64,000 bases of DNA from Psychrosphaera sp. F3M07. Its GTDB lineage: Bacteria; Pseudomonadota; Gammaproteobacteria; Enterobacterales; Alteromonadaceae. Below are positions 56,154 to 64,000 of this stretch, piece after piece. The notes beneath the pieces are model-generated. The model was not told the origin of the DNA. It did no database searches and saw nothing but the letters and a program-made list of their open reading frames with translations. The translations under genes were made by a program, and so were the position numbers. How positions within the stretch are numbered: the first letter of the stretch is position 1; every line of letters starts with the position of its first letter. The stretch is from NCBI RefSeq assembly GCF_018860345.1, contig NZ_JAHKPJ010000011.1, forward strand, positions 1 through 64,000, in the 5' to 3' direction.

Positions 56154-56196
56154 TTTGATTCTATTTTTCACCAATTAGTCACTTTTAGTTACGCAT

Positions 56197-56228
56197 AAAA
56201 AATCCCCAATAACGATTGGGGATTTTTT
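56197..56228. terminator. Bidirectional terminator between rnfH and bamE
   Basis: ATCCCCAAT and ATTGGGGAT form a 9-bp stem with loop AACG, flanked by A- and T-runs. It serves both convergent genes. Confidence 0.92.
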
Positions 56229-56251
56229 ATATATCCGAACTTATCTTTCTT

Positions 56252-56605
56252 TTAGTTCGAAATTTCGTCTAATGACTTATTAAAGTCTTCAGGTTGTTCA
56301 AAGTCACCGCTGATTGAGGCCAACATATCCCCGTTGAAAGTCACTACTAATTCTTTACGTTTAGTTAAATCTGTTTTGCCAGACTTGATTGTGTAAATAT
56401 AGTGCCACTTATCAGACTTAAAAGGGTTATCCGCTAATGGCGTCCCTAAAACAAACTGAACTTGTTCTTTGGTCATGTTAATTCTGAGCTTGTTAACATC
56501 GTCTTGATTTAAGTAATTGCCCTGGCTTATGTCGTACTTGTAAACCCAGTTGCTACAGCCAGAAAGACTAAGGGCAAGGATAAATGTAAATAAAATTTGT
56601 TTCAT
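56252..56605 (-). CDS. bamE: Outer membrane assembly lipoprotein BamE
   Basis: 117 residues with a lipoprotein signal ending LSLSGC. The SmpA/OmlA motif is present: YKYDISQGNYLNQDDVNKLRINMTKEQVQFVLGTP, then WHYIYT. BamE stabilises the BAM complex that inserts outer-membrane proteins. Position near ratA-rnfH is conserved. Confidence 0.96.
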   Translation of the reverse strand: MKQILFTFILALSLSGCSNWVYKYDISQGNYLNQDDVNKLRINMTKEQVQFVLGTPLADNPFKSDKWHYIYTIKSGKTDLTKRKELVVTFNGDMLASISGDFEQPEDFNKSLDEISN

Positions 56606-56745
56606 AAAATACTGCTACATCTCAAATTGATTAGTCTGTTTGACTCAACAGACCCGAAAAGTTCCGCAATACTAACAGAATAAATATTTGCAGGTAAGAT
56701 TTGTTAACAACATTTAGAGCTTAACGCTCAATCCAATACACATTT

Positions 56746-57780
56746 CTAACTCGCGGGAGTTAACGTTGGCATACTCGCTAATAATTTCGCCCATAGTTTG
56801 GCTGACTTACCCAATTCGGAATCCACCTGTTTCACTTCGAACTTAATGCCAACTTGAGAAGAGAAATCAGCCAACTGCCTAGCCGTTAACACACTGGTTT
56901 TACTTAACCTTTCGACTATTATTTCGCCACGGGATTTTATAAATATTTTAGATTTACCATCTAAAATTTCGGTGCCATTAAGTAAATTGGTGTATGTATC
57001 TTGAACCAGATTTAAATTATCAAATACGTGCGGTTTGAGAAACTCATCAAAGATCATAAAACTCAATAAACTTTCCGCAGTTGGTAAGTATTGGTTTATT
57101 AATTCACGTTGCTGTTCACATTCAAATGCGGTGGTATTTAACGCTTCGTATTTTATGGACTGGACCGCTTTGTCAAACAATTTTAGTAAAACCACAAACG
57201 AATAAGAGTTCACAAAAGCTAAGTGGTACGCCATATCTTCATCAACGAGTTCACTCTCTTCAAAAGAGTTTTGGATAGTTTGTTGAGCCACAGCGTCTGA
57301 AAACTCTATGATTTGTTGTAATAAATATTGATTATGGTCACTCATTTGAGAAGCAAAATATCGCCAACCTATATGGGCAATACGTTTATTAATAACCGGT
57401 GTTTTTAAATGCTCTAATAAATTTTGTTGTGCGATAGCTTCGGCAAAAACCTCTTTACCAAGTTCTATTTCAATTGCAGATCTTAACCAATAATTATCTT
57501 CAATCATCGAGATTAAGCTGGTCTGTGATATCTGTTTATTGATCAACGACTCCAGTAAATGACTAAACTTATGCGTCGCGGTATCTAAACTACAAATTGA
57601 CGAACTCCAGTTTAACTGTCTTGCTAACCTTTGGTCTAACATGACGTCTAACTTCTTTTCTGTGGCCGTTTTGTCATCATATTCAGAGCGAGCATAAGTA
57701 CTAAAACATAAACTGCGGTAAAACACGTCGTTTACATCATCTAACAATATGCATTTAGCTAAATCATGAATTGAAGTCAT
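56746..57780 (-). CDS. Cytoplasmic helical protein of unknown function (possibly HDOD-like)
   Basis: 344 residues, almost wholly helical, no signal or membrane segment. The middle part (LLESLINKQISQTSLISMIEDNYWLRSAI, then FSDAVAQQTIQNSFEE) faintly resembles HDOD domains, which lack catalytic metal residues and act in signalling. I cannot confirm this. It stands alone between bamE and a dipeptidase gene. Confidence 0.55.
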   Translation of the reverse strand: MTSIHDLAKCILLDDVNDVFYRSLCFSTYARSEYDDKTATEKKLDVMLDQRLARQLNWSSSICSLDTATHKFSHLLESLINKQISQTSLISMIEDNYWLRSAIEIELGKEVFAEAIAQQNLLEHLKTPVINKRIAHIGWRYFASQMSDHNQYLLQQIIEFSDAVAQQTIQNSFEESELVDEDMAYHLAFVNSYSFVVLLKLFDKAVQSIKYEALNTTAFECEQQRELINQYLPTAESLLSFMIFDEFLKPHVFDNLNLVQDTYTNLLNGTEILDGKSKIFIKSRGEIIVERLSKTSVLTARQLADFSSQVGIKFEVKQVDSELGKSAKLWAKLLASMPTLTPAS

Positions 57781-57936
57781 AAATTACATTCTCACTCTGG
57801 TATAGAAATTATATTTTTGAAATTCATCAACTGGTCTAATAAGACTACAACATAGTAAATAAAAAGTTAACAGAGATGTATAGGGGAAAACCTAGATAAA
57901 TAGTTAAATATGGGGTTGTAACTAAAAGGCCGATAT

Positions 57937-57976
57937 AAAAAAGCTACTGATATCTGCACTGATACCAGTAGCTTAA
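57937..57976 (-). terminator. Terminator downstream of the dipeptidase gene
   Basis: AAGCTACTGATATC pairs with GATACCAGTAGCTT with one mismatch. The A-run before it (plus strand) is a T-run for the minus-strand gene at 58046. Confidence 0.8.
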
Positions 57977-58045
57977 ATTTAACACTCTAATGACGGAGTG
58001 ACCCCCTAATAGAGCTTGTTTGTAAAAGAATCTAAATAGTAACGG

Positions 58046-59242
58046 TTATTTAGATTTTGCAGCAAACTGTTCTACTTGCTTCCAAACTCGCATAAAGTTG
58101 CCAGACAGTATTTTCTTAATATCTGCATCTGAATAACCACGGTTCATTAAACCTTGAACTAGCTGTGGGAAGTAAGACACGTCTTTCAAGTCGCGCGGCA
58201 ATGAATCACCAACACCATCGTAGTCAGAACCAATTCCGATATAGTCAACACCCACTAAGTTTTTAACATGATCGATATGATCAAGCACGGTGTCTAGGCT
58301 AGCAAATGGGTACGGGTTATTTTCTTTATATAACTTAGCTATACGTTCGGCTTTTTCTTCGCCCCATTTAGCGTTCTCTTTCTCGAGTTTTGCTTTTAAC
58401 TTGTTTTGCCACTCTTGTGGCGCTGCCGACACAAAACTAGAGCCAAAGTTAATTTGAATAACACCACCGTTTTTAGCTAGTGCTTTGATCATCTCGTCAT
58501 CCATATTACGCTCAAAACCCGGCGTAAACTTACGAAGTGAAGAGTGAGACGCAATAACGGGAGTTTGAGTTAATTCTAACGCTTGATAAAACGCAGCATC
58601 AGATACATGAGAAATATCAATCATCATACCAATGCGATTCATCTCAGGGATCAACTTTTTACCAAAATCACTTAATCCTTTCCATTGACGACGTAAGTCA
58701 TATGAAGAATCAGAAATATGGTTAGATAACGAATGTGAAAGCGTAACATAACGAATACCACGTTCATGGAACATTGCTAAGTTTTCAAAACTGTTGGCGA
58801 TAGGGCTGCCATTTTCCATCCCCATCGGTAATGAGATTTTACCTTGTTCAAACTGTGAGTATACATCGGCGGTAGAATACGCAACGGCAAACTTGTCCGG
58901 TGCACGTTGGGCAATTGCCTCTACTGAGTCAATTAACTGATGCGCTAACTGCACACCAAAATCTTTCCCTTCTCCTTCATAAGTCGCAGGAATATAAATA
59001 GACATAAACGGTGCATTTAATCCACCAGCAACCGCACGCGGATGATCAAAATCCCCGCCTTTTGTTGCTTTAGTAACATCAACCCACTTTTTATGTACTC
59101 GGTAAGGGACATCAATATGGCTGTCTAAGATAATGGTTTCATGCGCCAATTTTTTGGCTTTAGGGGTAACGTCTATGGCTTGAGCGTTAAAAGCTAAAAA
59201 TGTGCTAATAGCTAACGCAACAATTGAGATAGTTGACTTCAC
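58046..59242 (-). CDS. Secreted membrane-dipeptidase-like metallopeptidase (M19)
   Basis: 398 residues with a signal peptide (cut after NAQA). Motifs of the renal dipeptidase family are present: DSHIDVPYRVH (metal ligands), MGMENGSPI, MIDISHVSDAAF, VIASHSSLR and IGIGSDYDG. It hydrolyses dipeptides, often with D-residues, in the periplasm. Together with the two POT importers it could feed on peptides. Confidence 0.94.
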   Translation of the reverse strand: MKSTISIVALAISTFLAFNAQAIDVTPKAKKLAHETIILDSHIDVPYRVHKKWVDVTKATKGGDFDHPRAVAGGLNAPFMSIYIPATYEGEGKDFGVQLAHQLIDSVEAIAQRAPDKFAVAYSTADVYSQFEQGKISLPMGMENGSPIANSFENLAMFHERGIRYVTLSHSLSNHISDSSYDLRRQWKGLSDFGKKLIPEMNRIGMMIDISHVSDAAFYQALELTQTPVIASHSSLRKFTPGFERNMDDEMIKALAKNGGVIQINFGSSFVSAAPQEWQNKLKAKLEKENAKWGEEKAERIAKLYKENNPYPFASLDTVLDHIDHVKNLVGVDYIGIGSDYDGVGDSLPRDLKDVSYFPQLVQGLMNRGYSDADIKKILSGNFMRVWKQVEQFAAKSK

Positions 59243-59380
59243 TTTACTTCCTTATTTGAATTTATATTTCTCACGTAGGACAATACACTTCTATGGTATG
59301 AAAATAAACACGCTAAAAAACATTTAGTTTGGCTAGAATATTGCTTATTTAAGATGAATTTTCAGCATTTGGAACTTATT

Positions 59381-60013
59381 ATGAATAAACTTTTACCTTT
59401 ATCTATTATAACGCTAGCAATATTGGGGTGCGCGTCGAAAGGCCTGCCTGAAGAAAATATTTGTTTTAGTGATGAAGGTGAAGTCATGGACTGCCGCGAA
59501 CTTTCTTCACATCTAACATTTAATACGTCCGGGAACAATTCAGTATCTTCCCCTGAAAAAGCTCAAGATCCAACTTTATTTAAATCAAATATTAACTTCG
59601 TACAGCTTAGCGAGTATGTTGAACAAATGGCAATGGAGTTGAAAAGTAAGTTGTCGCAAAATTTAACTTTACCAGTCGCAGTGACTTCATTTGTAACACT
59701 TGACTCTACACTCAATAATACAACCTTATTAGGGAATCAAGTCAGTGAGTATTTTATTAATGAATTAAAAGGAGTTGGAATACCTGTAAGTGATTACAAA
59801 GTTACAAGTTTTATTCAAGTCACTCCTAACGGTGACTTAGCAATGTCTAGAAGAATACATGAATTAAAAACAGATCTTAATATAGGTTATGTATTAACAG
59901 GGACTTTAATAGAAAATAAAAGCGGGATAATTATCAATTCTCGTATTGTATCGTTATCAACAAACAATGTCATTGCATCAGCATCAAAATTAGTGCCTAC
60001 TTTAATTCAGTAA
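59381..60013 (+). CDS. FlgO-like outer membrane lipoprotein
   Basis: 210 residues from ATG 59381 (GGAA 6-7 bases upstream), giving a lipoprotein signal ending AILGC. The C-terminal part fits the FlgO domain: VAVTSFVTLDSTLNNTTLLG, then NELKGVGIPVSDYK, and YVLTGTLIENKSGIIINSRIV. FlgO in Vibrio is an outer-membrane lipoprotein needed for motility. No flagellar genes are nearby. Confidence 0.85.
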   Translation: MNKLLPLSIITLAILGCASKGLPEENICFSDEGEVMDCRELSSHLTFNTSGNNSVSSPEKAQDPTLFKSNINFVQLSEYVEQMAMELKSKLSQNLTLPVAVTSFVTLDSTLNNTTLLGNQVSEYFINELKGVGIPVSDYKVTSFIQVTPNGDLAMSRRIHELKTDLNIGYVLTGTLIENKSGIIINSRIVSLSTNNVIASASKLVPTLIQ

Positions 60014-60047
60014 ATATAATAAATACGAGGTTTATCTAGACTTAGAA

Positions 60048-61293
60048 CTAAGCCTCGTAATTAAATTTAAAAATATACTTTTCTAAAGTAGGGACTATAT
60101 GTTGAATTTGTTTTCTATAATTGACCCACTTATATCGAGAAGTTTGATATAAACTCTTTGAAACTTGGTTTTTTGAAGCCGTGCTTATCACCTTATTTTT
60201 AGCATGCTTTTGGTAATCTTTGTATTTAGAATCTTTTTCAAGTGATAAAAACGCCATCAACTTAGTCAATTCCATATCCAAGTTTTCAATCAAATCTTCG
60301 TAACGTATTTCGATTTTGTCGAGCTTAAACTCACGACAATTAAGCTCATAAAATTCAAAAATTTGCGCATAACGCTCTGCTATACTTTCTATGGAAAACA
60401 GAAAAGACATACTATAATTAATCTTGTTGGAGATTACTTATCACTACGTCTAAAGGGTGCCTTATATTTACAATCAACTTCGCTTCTGGAAATAACATAT
60501 TTATTTATGGTAAATGTCCTATATTTAACGGCATTTTATCAATCAATACTTTGCCTTTATAAGTATCCCCTATTATTTTTTCAACTTCATCAAAGTATAC
60601 TTTTTTTAGATGTATTAACTCTGTTGTATTTAATTTTGTTAGGCATTTAGGATAATCTTGATTTGTTATATTTTTAGCTGATTCTATTACTTTACTTATA
60701 GTTAAAGGTTCACTCAAAGTAACAATACTATGATGTGTACCTAACATCGTTTCTAAAAGTGTTGAGCCTGACCTAGGAAAACCAATCATAAATACAATTG
60801 ATTGCTGAGTATATTCAGTCCTCTTTAAGTCTTTTAAATAAATAGAGTCATATTGTTTAATTTGATCAATTCGGTCCGTAAAGTTATGCTTTTCTAAATT
60901 GAACTTGGCTAATTTATTGAAGAGTTCAAACGAAATATCATAGTTTCCTAATTTCTCATGAGCCTGTGCAAGTAATTTTATATGGAGTAATTGAGGGTGG
61001 AACCAATTAGATATCGAATCTTGCTTTTGTCCAGTTAATAGCTTTATGACCTCATTATAGTCTTTATTTGCTAGAGCTAGACTTGCAACAAGTATTTTAA
61101 ACCAAGTATGAGCTTCATATTTCGCATATAATTGTAGAATTACAGCTTCTGCTTCTTTTACTTCATTCAACTCTATAAATAAAAGTACGATGTATACAAT
61201 GTAACCTTCATGAAGTGTATTTAGGTGTAATGAGTACTCCTGTGCATACTTTAATGAACTAGATTTAATAAATTTTTTAACTGCTAAATTACA
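60048..61293 (-). pseudogene. TPR-sulfotransferase gene broken by a stop and a frameshift
   Basis: The minus strand encodes a TPR-like part, then the sulfotransferase PAPS-binding loop FPRSGSTLLETMLG and DKMPLNIGHLP, then TAA (60505-60507). In the same frame after it, LFPEAKLIVNIRHPLDVVISN continues the fold. A shift of frame near 60420 leads to SMSFLFSIESIAERYAQI and the end domain RYEDLIENLD and SRYKWVNY. The 5' end has no start and opens at a stop near 61293, so the N-terminal TPR part is lost too. The gene is dead but recently so, as the protein sequence is still well kept. Confidence 0.85.
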
Positions 61294-61529
61294 CTATAAT
61301 TACTTTAAGTAAGCGCGGACAAAAACCGTCTAAAGTTAAAAGTCTAGATGCCATCATTTCTAGTGTTTTAAAATCTGAACCTTCCAACAAATTTCACAAT
61401 ATGCTTTTAATATTGTAACTGAAACTATTGAGTCATTTTTATCAGTGTTTCATCAATCAAATTTTTAACTTGTAGAGGTTATTTGGGGATCACATTCTAT
61501 TAGTACGAAACTAAGGTAGATATTTTTAA

Positions 61530-62708
61530 CTAATTGTTATATTGCACATAGTCAATACCACATGGGGCAACATCAGATAGCCTGTATGATTGCTCTAATT
61601 GTTTTTTAATAAAATAAAAATCCTTATTCTCTGAAAATAAATGCCCCGCTAAAGGCATTAATTTAACCCCATCAATAATATGCCTTGCTTGTCCATGTAT
61701 TTTAAGCAACACAGTGTCTTTTGAAATAACTTTCACGACTCCAAAACTATTGTCTGAAAAAGTACAGACCCAATCGCCTTCGTTAATTTTCTTAGTTTTA
61801 GCAAATAACCAAGTTTGCTGCTTTTGATAAGAATGAGGTAATTTACTTTCTTCTTGTTCAATTAGAGATTGGATTACTTGTTTATAAGGGGTTTCTACTG
61901 AAAAATTAGTATTTAAAATACCGTTAGGTATACCATTTGAGCCCTCTCGATAAGGAAGATCATTTATATCAGTCATCGCCGTCTCTCCATAAGGGAGATC
62001 ATTTATATCATTCATCACAGTCTCTCGATAAGGGAGATCATTTATATCAGTCATCGCAGTCTCTTGATTAATGCCATCATTAGGATAACTGTCCAATTCA
62101 TATCTATTACCTGATTCGAAGATATTGCTATTTTCGATAAAGGTAATAAATTTGTCAGCTTCTAACATTTCTTCAAAATACCCAATAAATTCACCTAATG
62201 AATTAAATGATTCATTTTTCTCAACAATCCAGTTTAAATATTTTTTAGTTTCTGAAGGTGATTCAGATTTTAATAAATTCATGTGATCACTGAGCTGAGT
62301 TAAACGTCCATAAAAACGAAAAAACTGTCCTTCTTGTTGTTCAAAGAAATTAGATAATAAACTACCTAAGAACTGTTCCTTTGTATTATATTTTGAAAGT
62401 GACTTGCAGTCGTCTTTACAAGCGAACCTTGTCATAAACTGTGAAGATAATAAGTCTAAATCTGAATTACCATTAATTGGTGATAATTTAATATTTTTGA
62501 GTTCATATTCCAGCCCTTCAGTCCCTTCCACTACTTGTATGTTAGCGGTGATAGTTAACCCCCAATAGCTAAGTTCAATATTGCTATATCTAGCCAATTC
62601 TCTCCAGGCTGTTATATCTGCAGCATGACGATAACCCGCTTTGTCTAATTTTGTTTGGCACCCTAATAACAAAAGGAAGAATACTAAAACAATAGTTAAC
62701 TTATACAA
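61530..62708 (-). CDS. Lipoprotein with internal 13-residue repeats, function unknown
   Basis: 392 residues with a lipoprotein signal ending LLLLGC. After a mixed N-terminal domain of about 200 residues come three copies of a 13-residue unit close to ETAMTDINDLPYR, then a C-terminal domain with a small beta-barrel look (GDWVCTFSDNSFGVVKVISKD). I do not recognise the family. It lies 1 base from the DUF4402-like gene and probably shares a transcript with the two genes upstream. Confidence 0.65.
   Translation of the reverse strand: MYKLTIVLVFFLLLLGCQTKLDKAGYRHAADITAWRELARYSNIELSYWGLTITANIQVVEGTEGLEYELKNIKLSPINGNSDLDLLSSQFMTRFACKDDCKSLSKYNTKEQFLGSLLSNFFEQQEGQFFRFYGRLTQLSDHMNLLKSESPSETKKYLNWIVEKNESFNSLGEFIGYFEEMLEADKFITFIENSNIFESGNRYELDSYPNDGINQETAMTDINDLPYRETVMNDINDLPYGETAMTDINDLPYREGSNGIPNGILNTNFSVETPYKQVIQSLIEQEESKLPHSYQKQQTWLFAKTKKINEGDWVCTFSDNSFGVVKVISKDTVLLKIHGQARHIIDGVKLMPLAGHLFSENKDFYFIKKQLEQSYRLSDVAPCGIDYVQYNN
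61945..62061 (-). repeat. Three in-frame 39-bp tandem repeats
   Basis: Units start at 61945, 61984 and 62023 with exactly 39-base spacing and few differences. They encode 13-residue repeats within the lipoprotein gene, so length variation would keep the frame. Confidence 0.93.
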
Positions 62709-62709
62709 T

Positions 62710-63210
62710 TTAAGTCACCTTATTATAATATATCAATATGGCATCGTTTAATTCATATGACAGGCTTCCGTTTAATCTGTCTGCAACAAATAAAACCCCA
62801 CCTAAATAAATATCTATAATCCCGGATGCTCCACTATTAATAGTAACAAACTGGTTATATATCAGGTCTACCTGTTCTAGGTCCGATATAAATCGTCCCT
62901 TAGGTTGGTATGTTATACCGTCATTAGCCACTTCTTCTCTTCTATCCACTCTTATTTGATAATTTTCATTTGGGTTAACTGTCAATCTATAATGGCCAGG
63001 GGTTCCCACTGGGTTACTATTACATAAACTACCAACACCTATTGATACTATATTTCCGGTATCCCAATCCATTTCACAACCACCTGCCACAGGCAGTAAT
63101 TGACCAAAATTTATCTCATCAATTTGTACCATAGTTGCTGCATAACTTAACGGTGAAATAATCAATATAAACCAGCAAATTACAAAAAACGACTTGTCAA
63201 AAATACGCAT
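62710..63210 (-). CDS. Secreted DUF4402-like protein
   Basis: 166 residues with a signal peptide (cut near YAATM). The pattern INFGQLLPVAGG at the start, GHYRLTVNPNENYQIRV in the middle and the ending GGVLFVADRLNGSLSYELNDAILIYYN fit DUF4402, a beta-sandwich family of exported, pilin- or coat-like proteins. Immediately between two genes on the same strand with 1-base gaps, so part of one operon. Confidence 0.72.
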   Translation of the reverse strand: MRIFDKSFFVICWFILIISPLSYAATMVQIDEINFGQLLPVAGGCEMDWDTGNIVSIGVGSLCNSNPVGTPGHYRLTVNPNENYQIRVDRREEVANDGITYQPKGRFISDLEQVDLIYNQFVTINSGASGIIDIYLGGVLFVADRLNGSLSYELNDAILIYYNKVT

Positions 63211-63211
63211 A

Positions 63212-64000
63212 CTATTTACTCCAAACGACTTCTAGGTAATTGTTAGTATCTACTAAAAAACCATCAACATTAAGCTGCCGTAGAAACAAGTCAGCTTCTT
63301 CTTTAGTAAAAAATGTACGACTAACAACACAATACAACGATTGTTCACCAACAATTTTCGTTGCAACGTATAATTCATCCACTGTTTCTATGCCTTCAGC
63401 CAATTGTTTAGCATTTTCTAAACTATTCGCAGCAAGAAACTGTACTTTCCAACCTTGCAATATGTATTCCTCTGCTACTTGAGTTTTTACACGATAACCT
63501 AAGCTTGAATAGTTAGCCTCACCAACCGCAATTGCTTCAATTTCCGATTCAAAAGTGCCCACCTCAAACCTATATACAACATCGCCTTCTTCATTCATAG
63601 CTCGATGTATTTTGTCATTCACGATCCCCTGGGCTTTGATGTATCTTTTTAAACTTAGCAATGTTTTAAAATTCCCTACAGAGAGAAGGAAGTTTGTGGG
63701 TTGTGACATTCCATCTATTTGATTTATTGCTCCTTTGTCTACACCATAATTTGAAAACTCACGGTGCTTTTGAGCATTCAAAATGCGATTCCGAAGCATT
63801 ATTCTATTTTCTTGAGTTACTTTTTGTCTAATTCGGCGAAATTCTCCCTCTCCTAAACGATCAGAAAGATACGGAGCTTTAAATCCACCTTTTGGCGGTA
63901 AGTGAATCAATTTATCGTTATCTTCAACAGTTTGCTCATAATTGTCTTCGTTTAATTGAACCTCTAATAACGGTGCATTATGTGCAGCAATTCCACTTTG
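63212..64000 (-). CDS. Partial gene: protein with SPOR-like repeats
   Basis: The reading frame is open to the window edge (263 codons seen), so the start is outside. After a charged N-terminal region, two or three SPOR-like units are visible (LLSVGNFKTLLSLKRYIKAQG, YRFEVGTFESEIEAIAVGEA and VVSRTFFTKEEADLFLRQL). SPOR domains bind denuded peptidoglycan; here they may anchor or sort the following secreted proteins. The match is moderate. First known gene of the three-gene tail cluster. Confidence 0.6.
   Translation of the reverse strand, partial: QSGIAAHNAPLLEVQLNEDNYEQTVEDNDKLIHLPPKGGFKAPYLSDRLGEGEFRRIRQKVTQENRIMLRNRILNAQKHREFSNYGVDKGAINQIDGMSQPTNFLLSVGNFKTLLSLKRYIKAQGIVNDKIHRAMNEEGDVVYRFEVGTFESEIEAIAVGEANYSSLGYRVKTQVAEEYILQGWKVQFLAANSLENAKQLAEGIETVDELYVATKIVGEQSLYCVVSRTFFTKEEADLFLRQLNVDGFLVDTNNYLEVVWSK

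Noticed and set aside
61945-62061. CRISPR array
   Set aside because: The 39-bp units are directly adjacent without spacers, lie in frame within a lipoprotein gene, and no cas genes are nearby.

Overview
The window is AT-rich (by eye about 36-40% G+C) and reads as a chromosome segment of a marine gammaproteobacterium of the Alteromonadales type (Colwelliaceae/Alteromonadaceae-like). The evidence is gene order and protein similarity: rsxABCDGE-nth; parE-yqiA-yqiB-nudF divergent from tolC; smpB divergent from ratA-rnfH with bamE facing them; and yceJ-yceI. I cannot fix genus or species from sequence alone. I found no rRNA, tRNA, CRISPR array, complete insertion sequence or recombinase gene.

Layout. 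1-7962: a short membrane protein with a degenerate GGDEF domain, then the six-gene rsx/rnf electron-transport operon and nth (endonuclease III). 7963-23000: an accessory region of four modules, each ending in a same-strand copy of the 3' end of nth. Module A is an S15/CocE-type hydrolase divergent from a ToxR/CadC-like regulator. Module B is a class C beta-lactamase-like hydrolase divergent from a second regulator of the same architecture. Module C is a broken small gene, then a LysR regulator divergent from an MFS exporter. Module D is a large lipoprotein serine hydrolase with visibly higher G+C. The nth tails lie at 12533-12834, 16945-17244, 20211-20228 and 22926-22968, and become shorter and more decayed with distance from the intact gene. 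In Escherichia coli nth is followed directly by the peptide transporter gene dtpA; here two dtp-like genes appear only at 28.2-31.2 kb, so the old junction has been opened by about 20 kb. This nth-tail array is the main discovery candidate.

23000-31300: metR, mesD and mesX (folate-independent methionine synthesis, with a perfect MetR-type box upstream), a cytochrome b561/YceI pair and two tandem POT transporters. 31400-37400: envelope genes (YejM/LapC-like sulfatase-fold protein, PAP2 protein, YggN-like protein, two DUF1566 proteins). 37500-40700: grxD, sodB, rdgB, hemW. 40750-44600: a hybrid histidine kinase and a receiver protein. 44800-57800: core genes parE, yqiA, yqiB, nudF, tolC, an LpxL-type acyltransferase, a TcpQ-like protein, a large lipoprotein, an NRDE/DinB-fold pair, smpB, ratA, rnfH and bamE. 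57800-64000: an M19 dipeptidase, a FlgO-like lipoprotein, a decayed TPR-sulfotransferase gene, and three surface or secreted proteins, the last cut by the window edge.

Two themes link the genes. Much of the window serves the cell envelope and membrane energetics (Rsx, TolC, LpxL-like, YejM-like, BamE, several lipoproteins). The accessory region carries self-contained pairs of a regulator and its divergent target, which suits genes that arrive as ready-to-use units. Unusual small repeats recur between genes: arrays of the heptamer GAGTTTC at three places, an 11-bp phased repeat upstream of one ToxR-like regulator, and a 54-bp insert shared by two nth tails.
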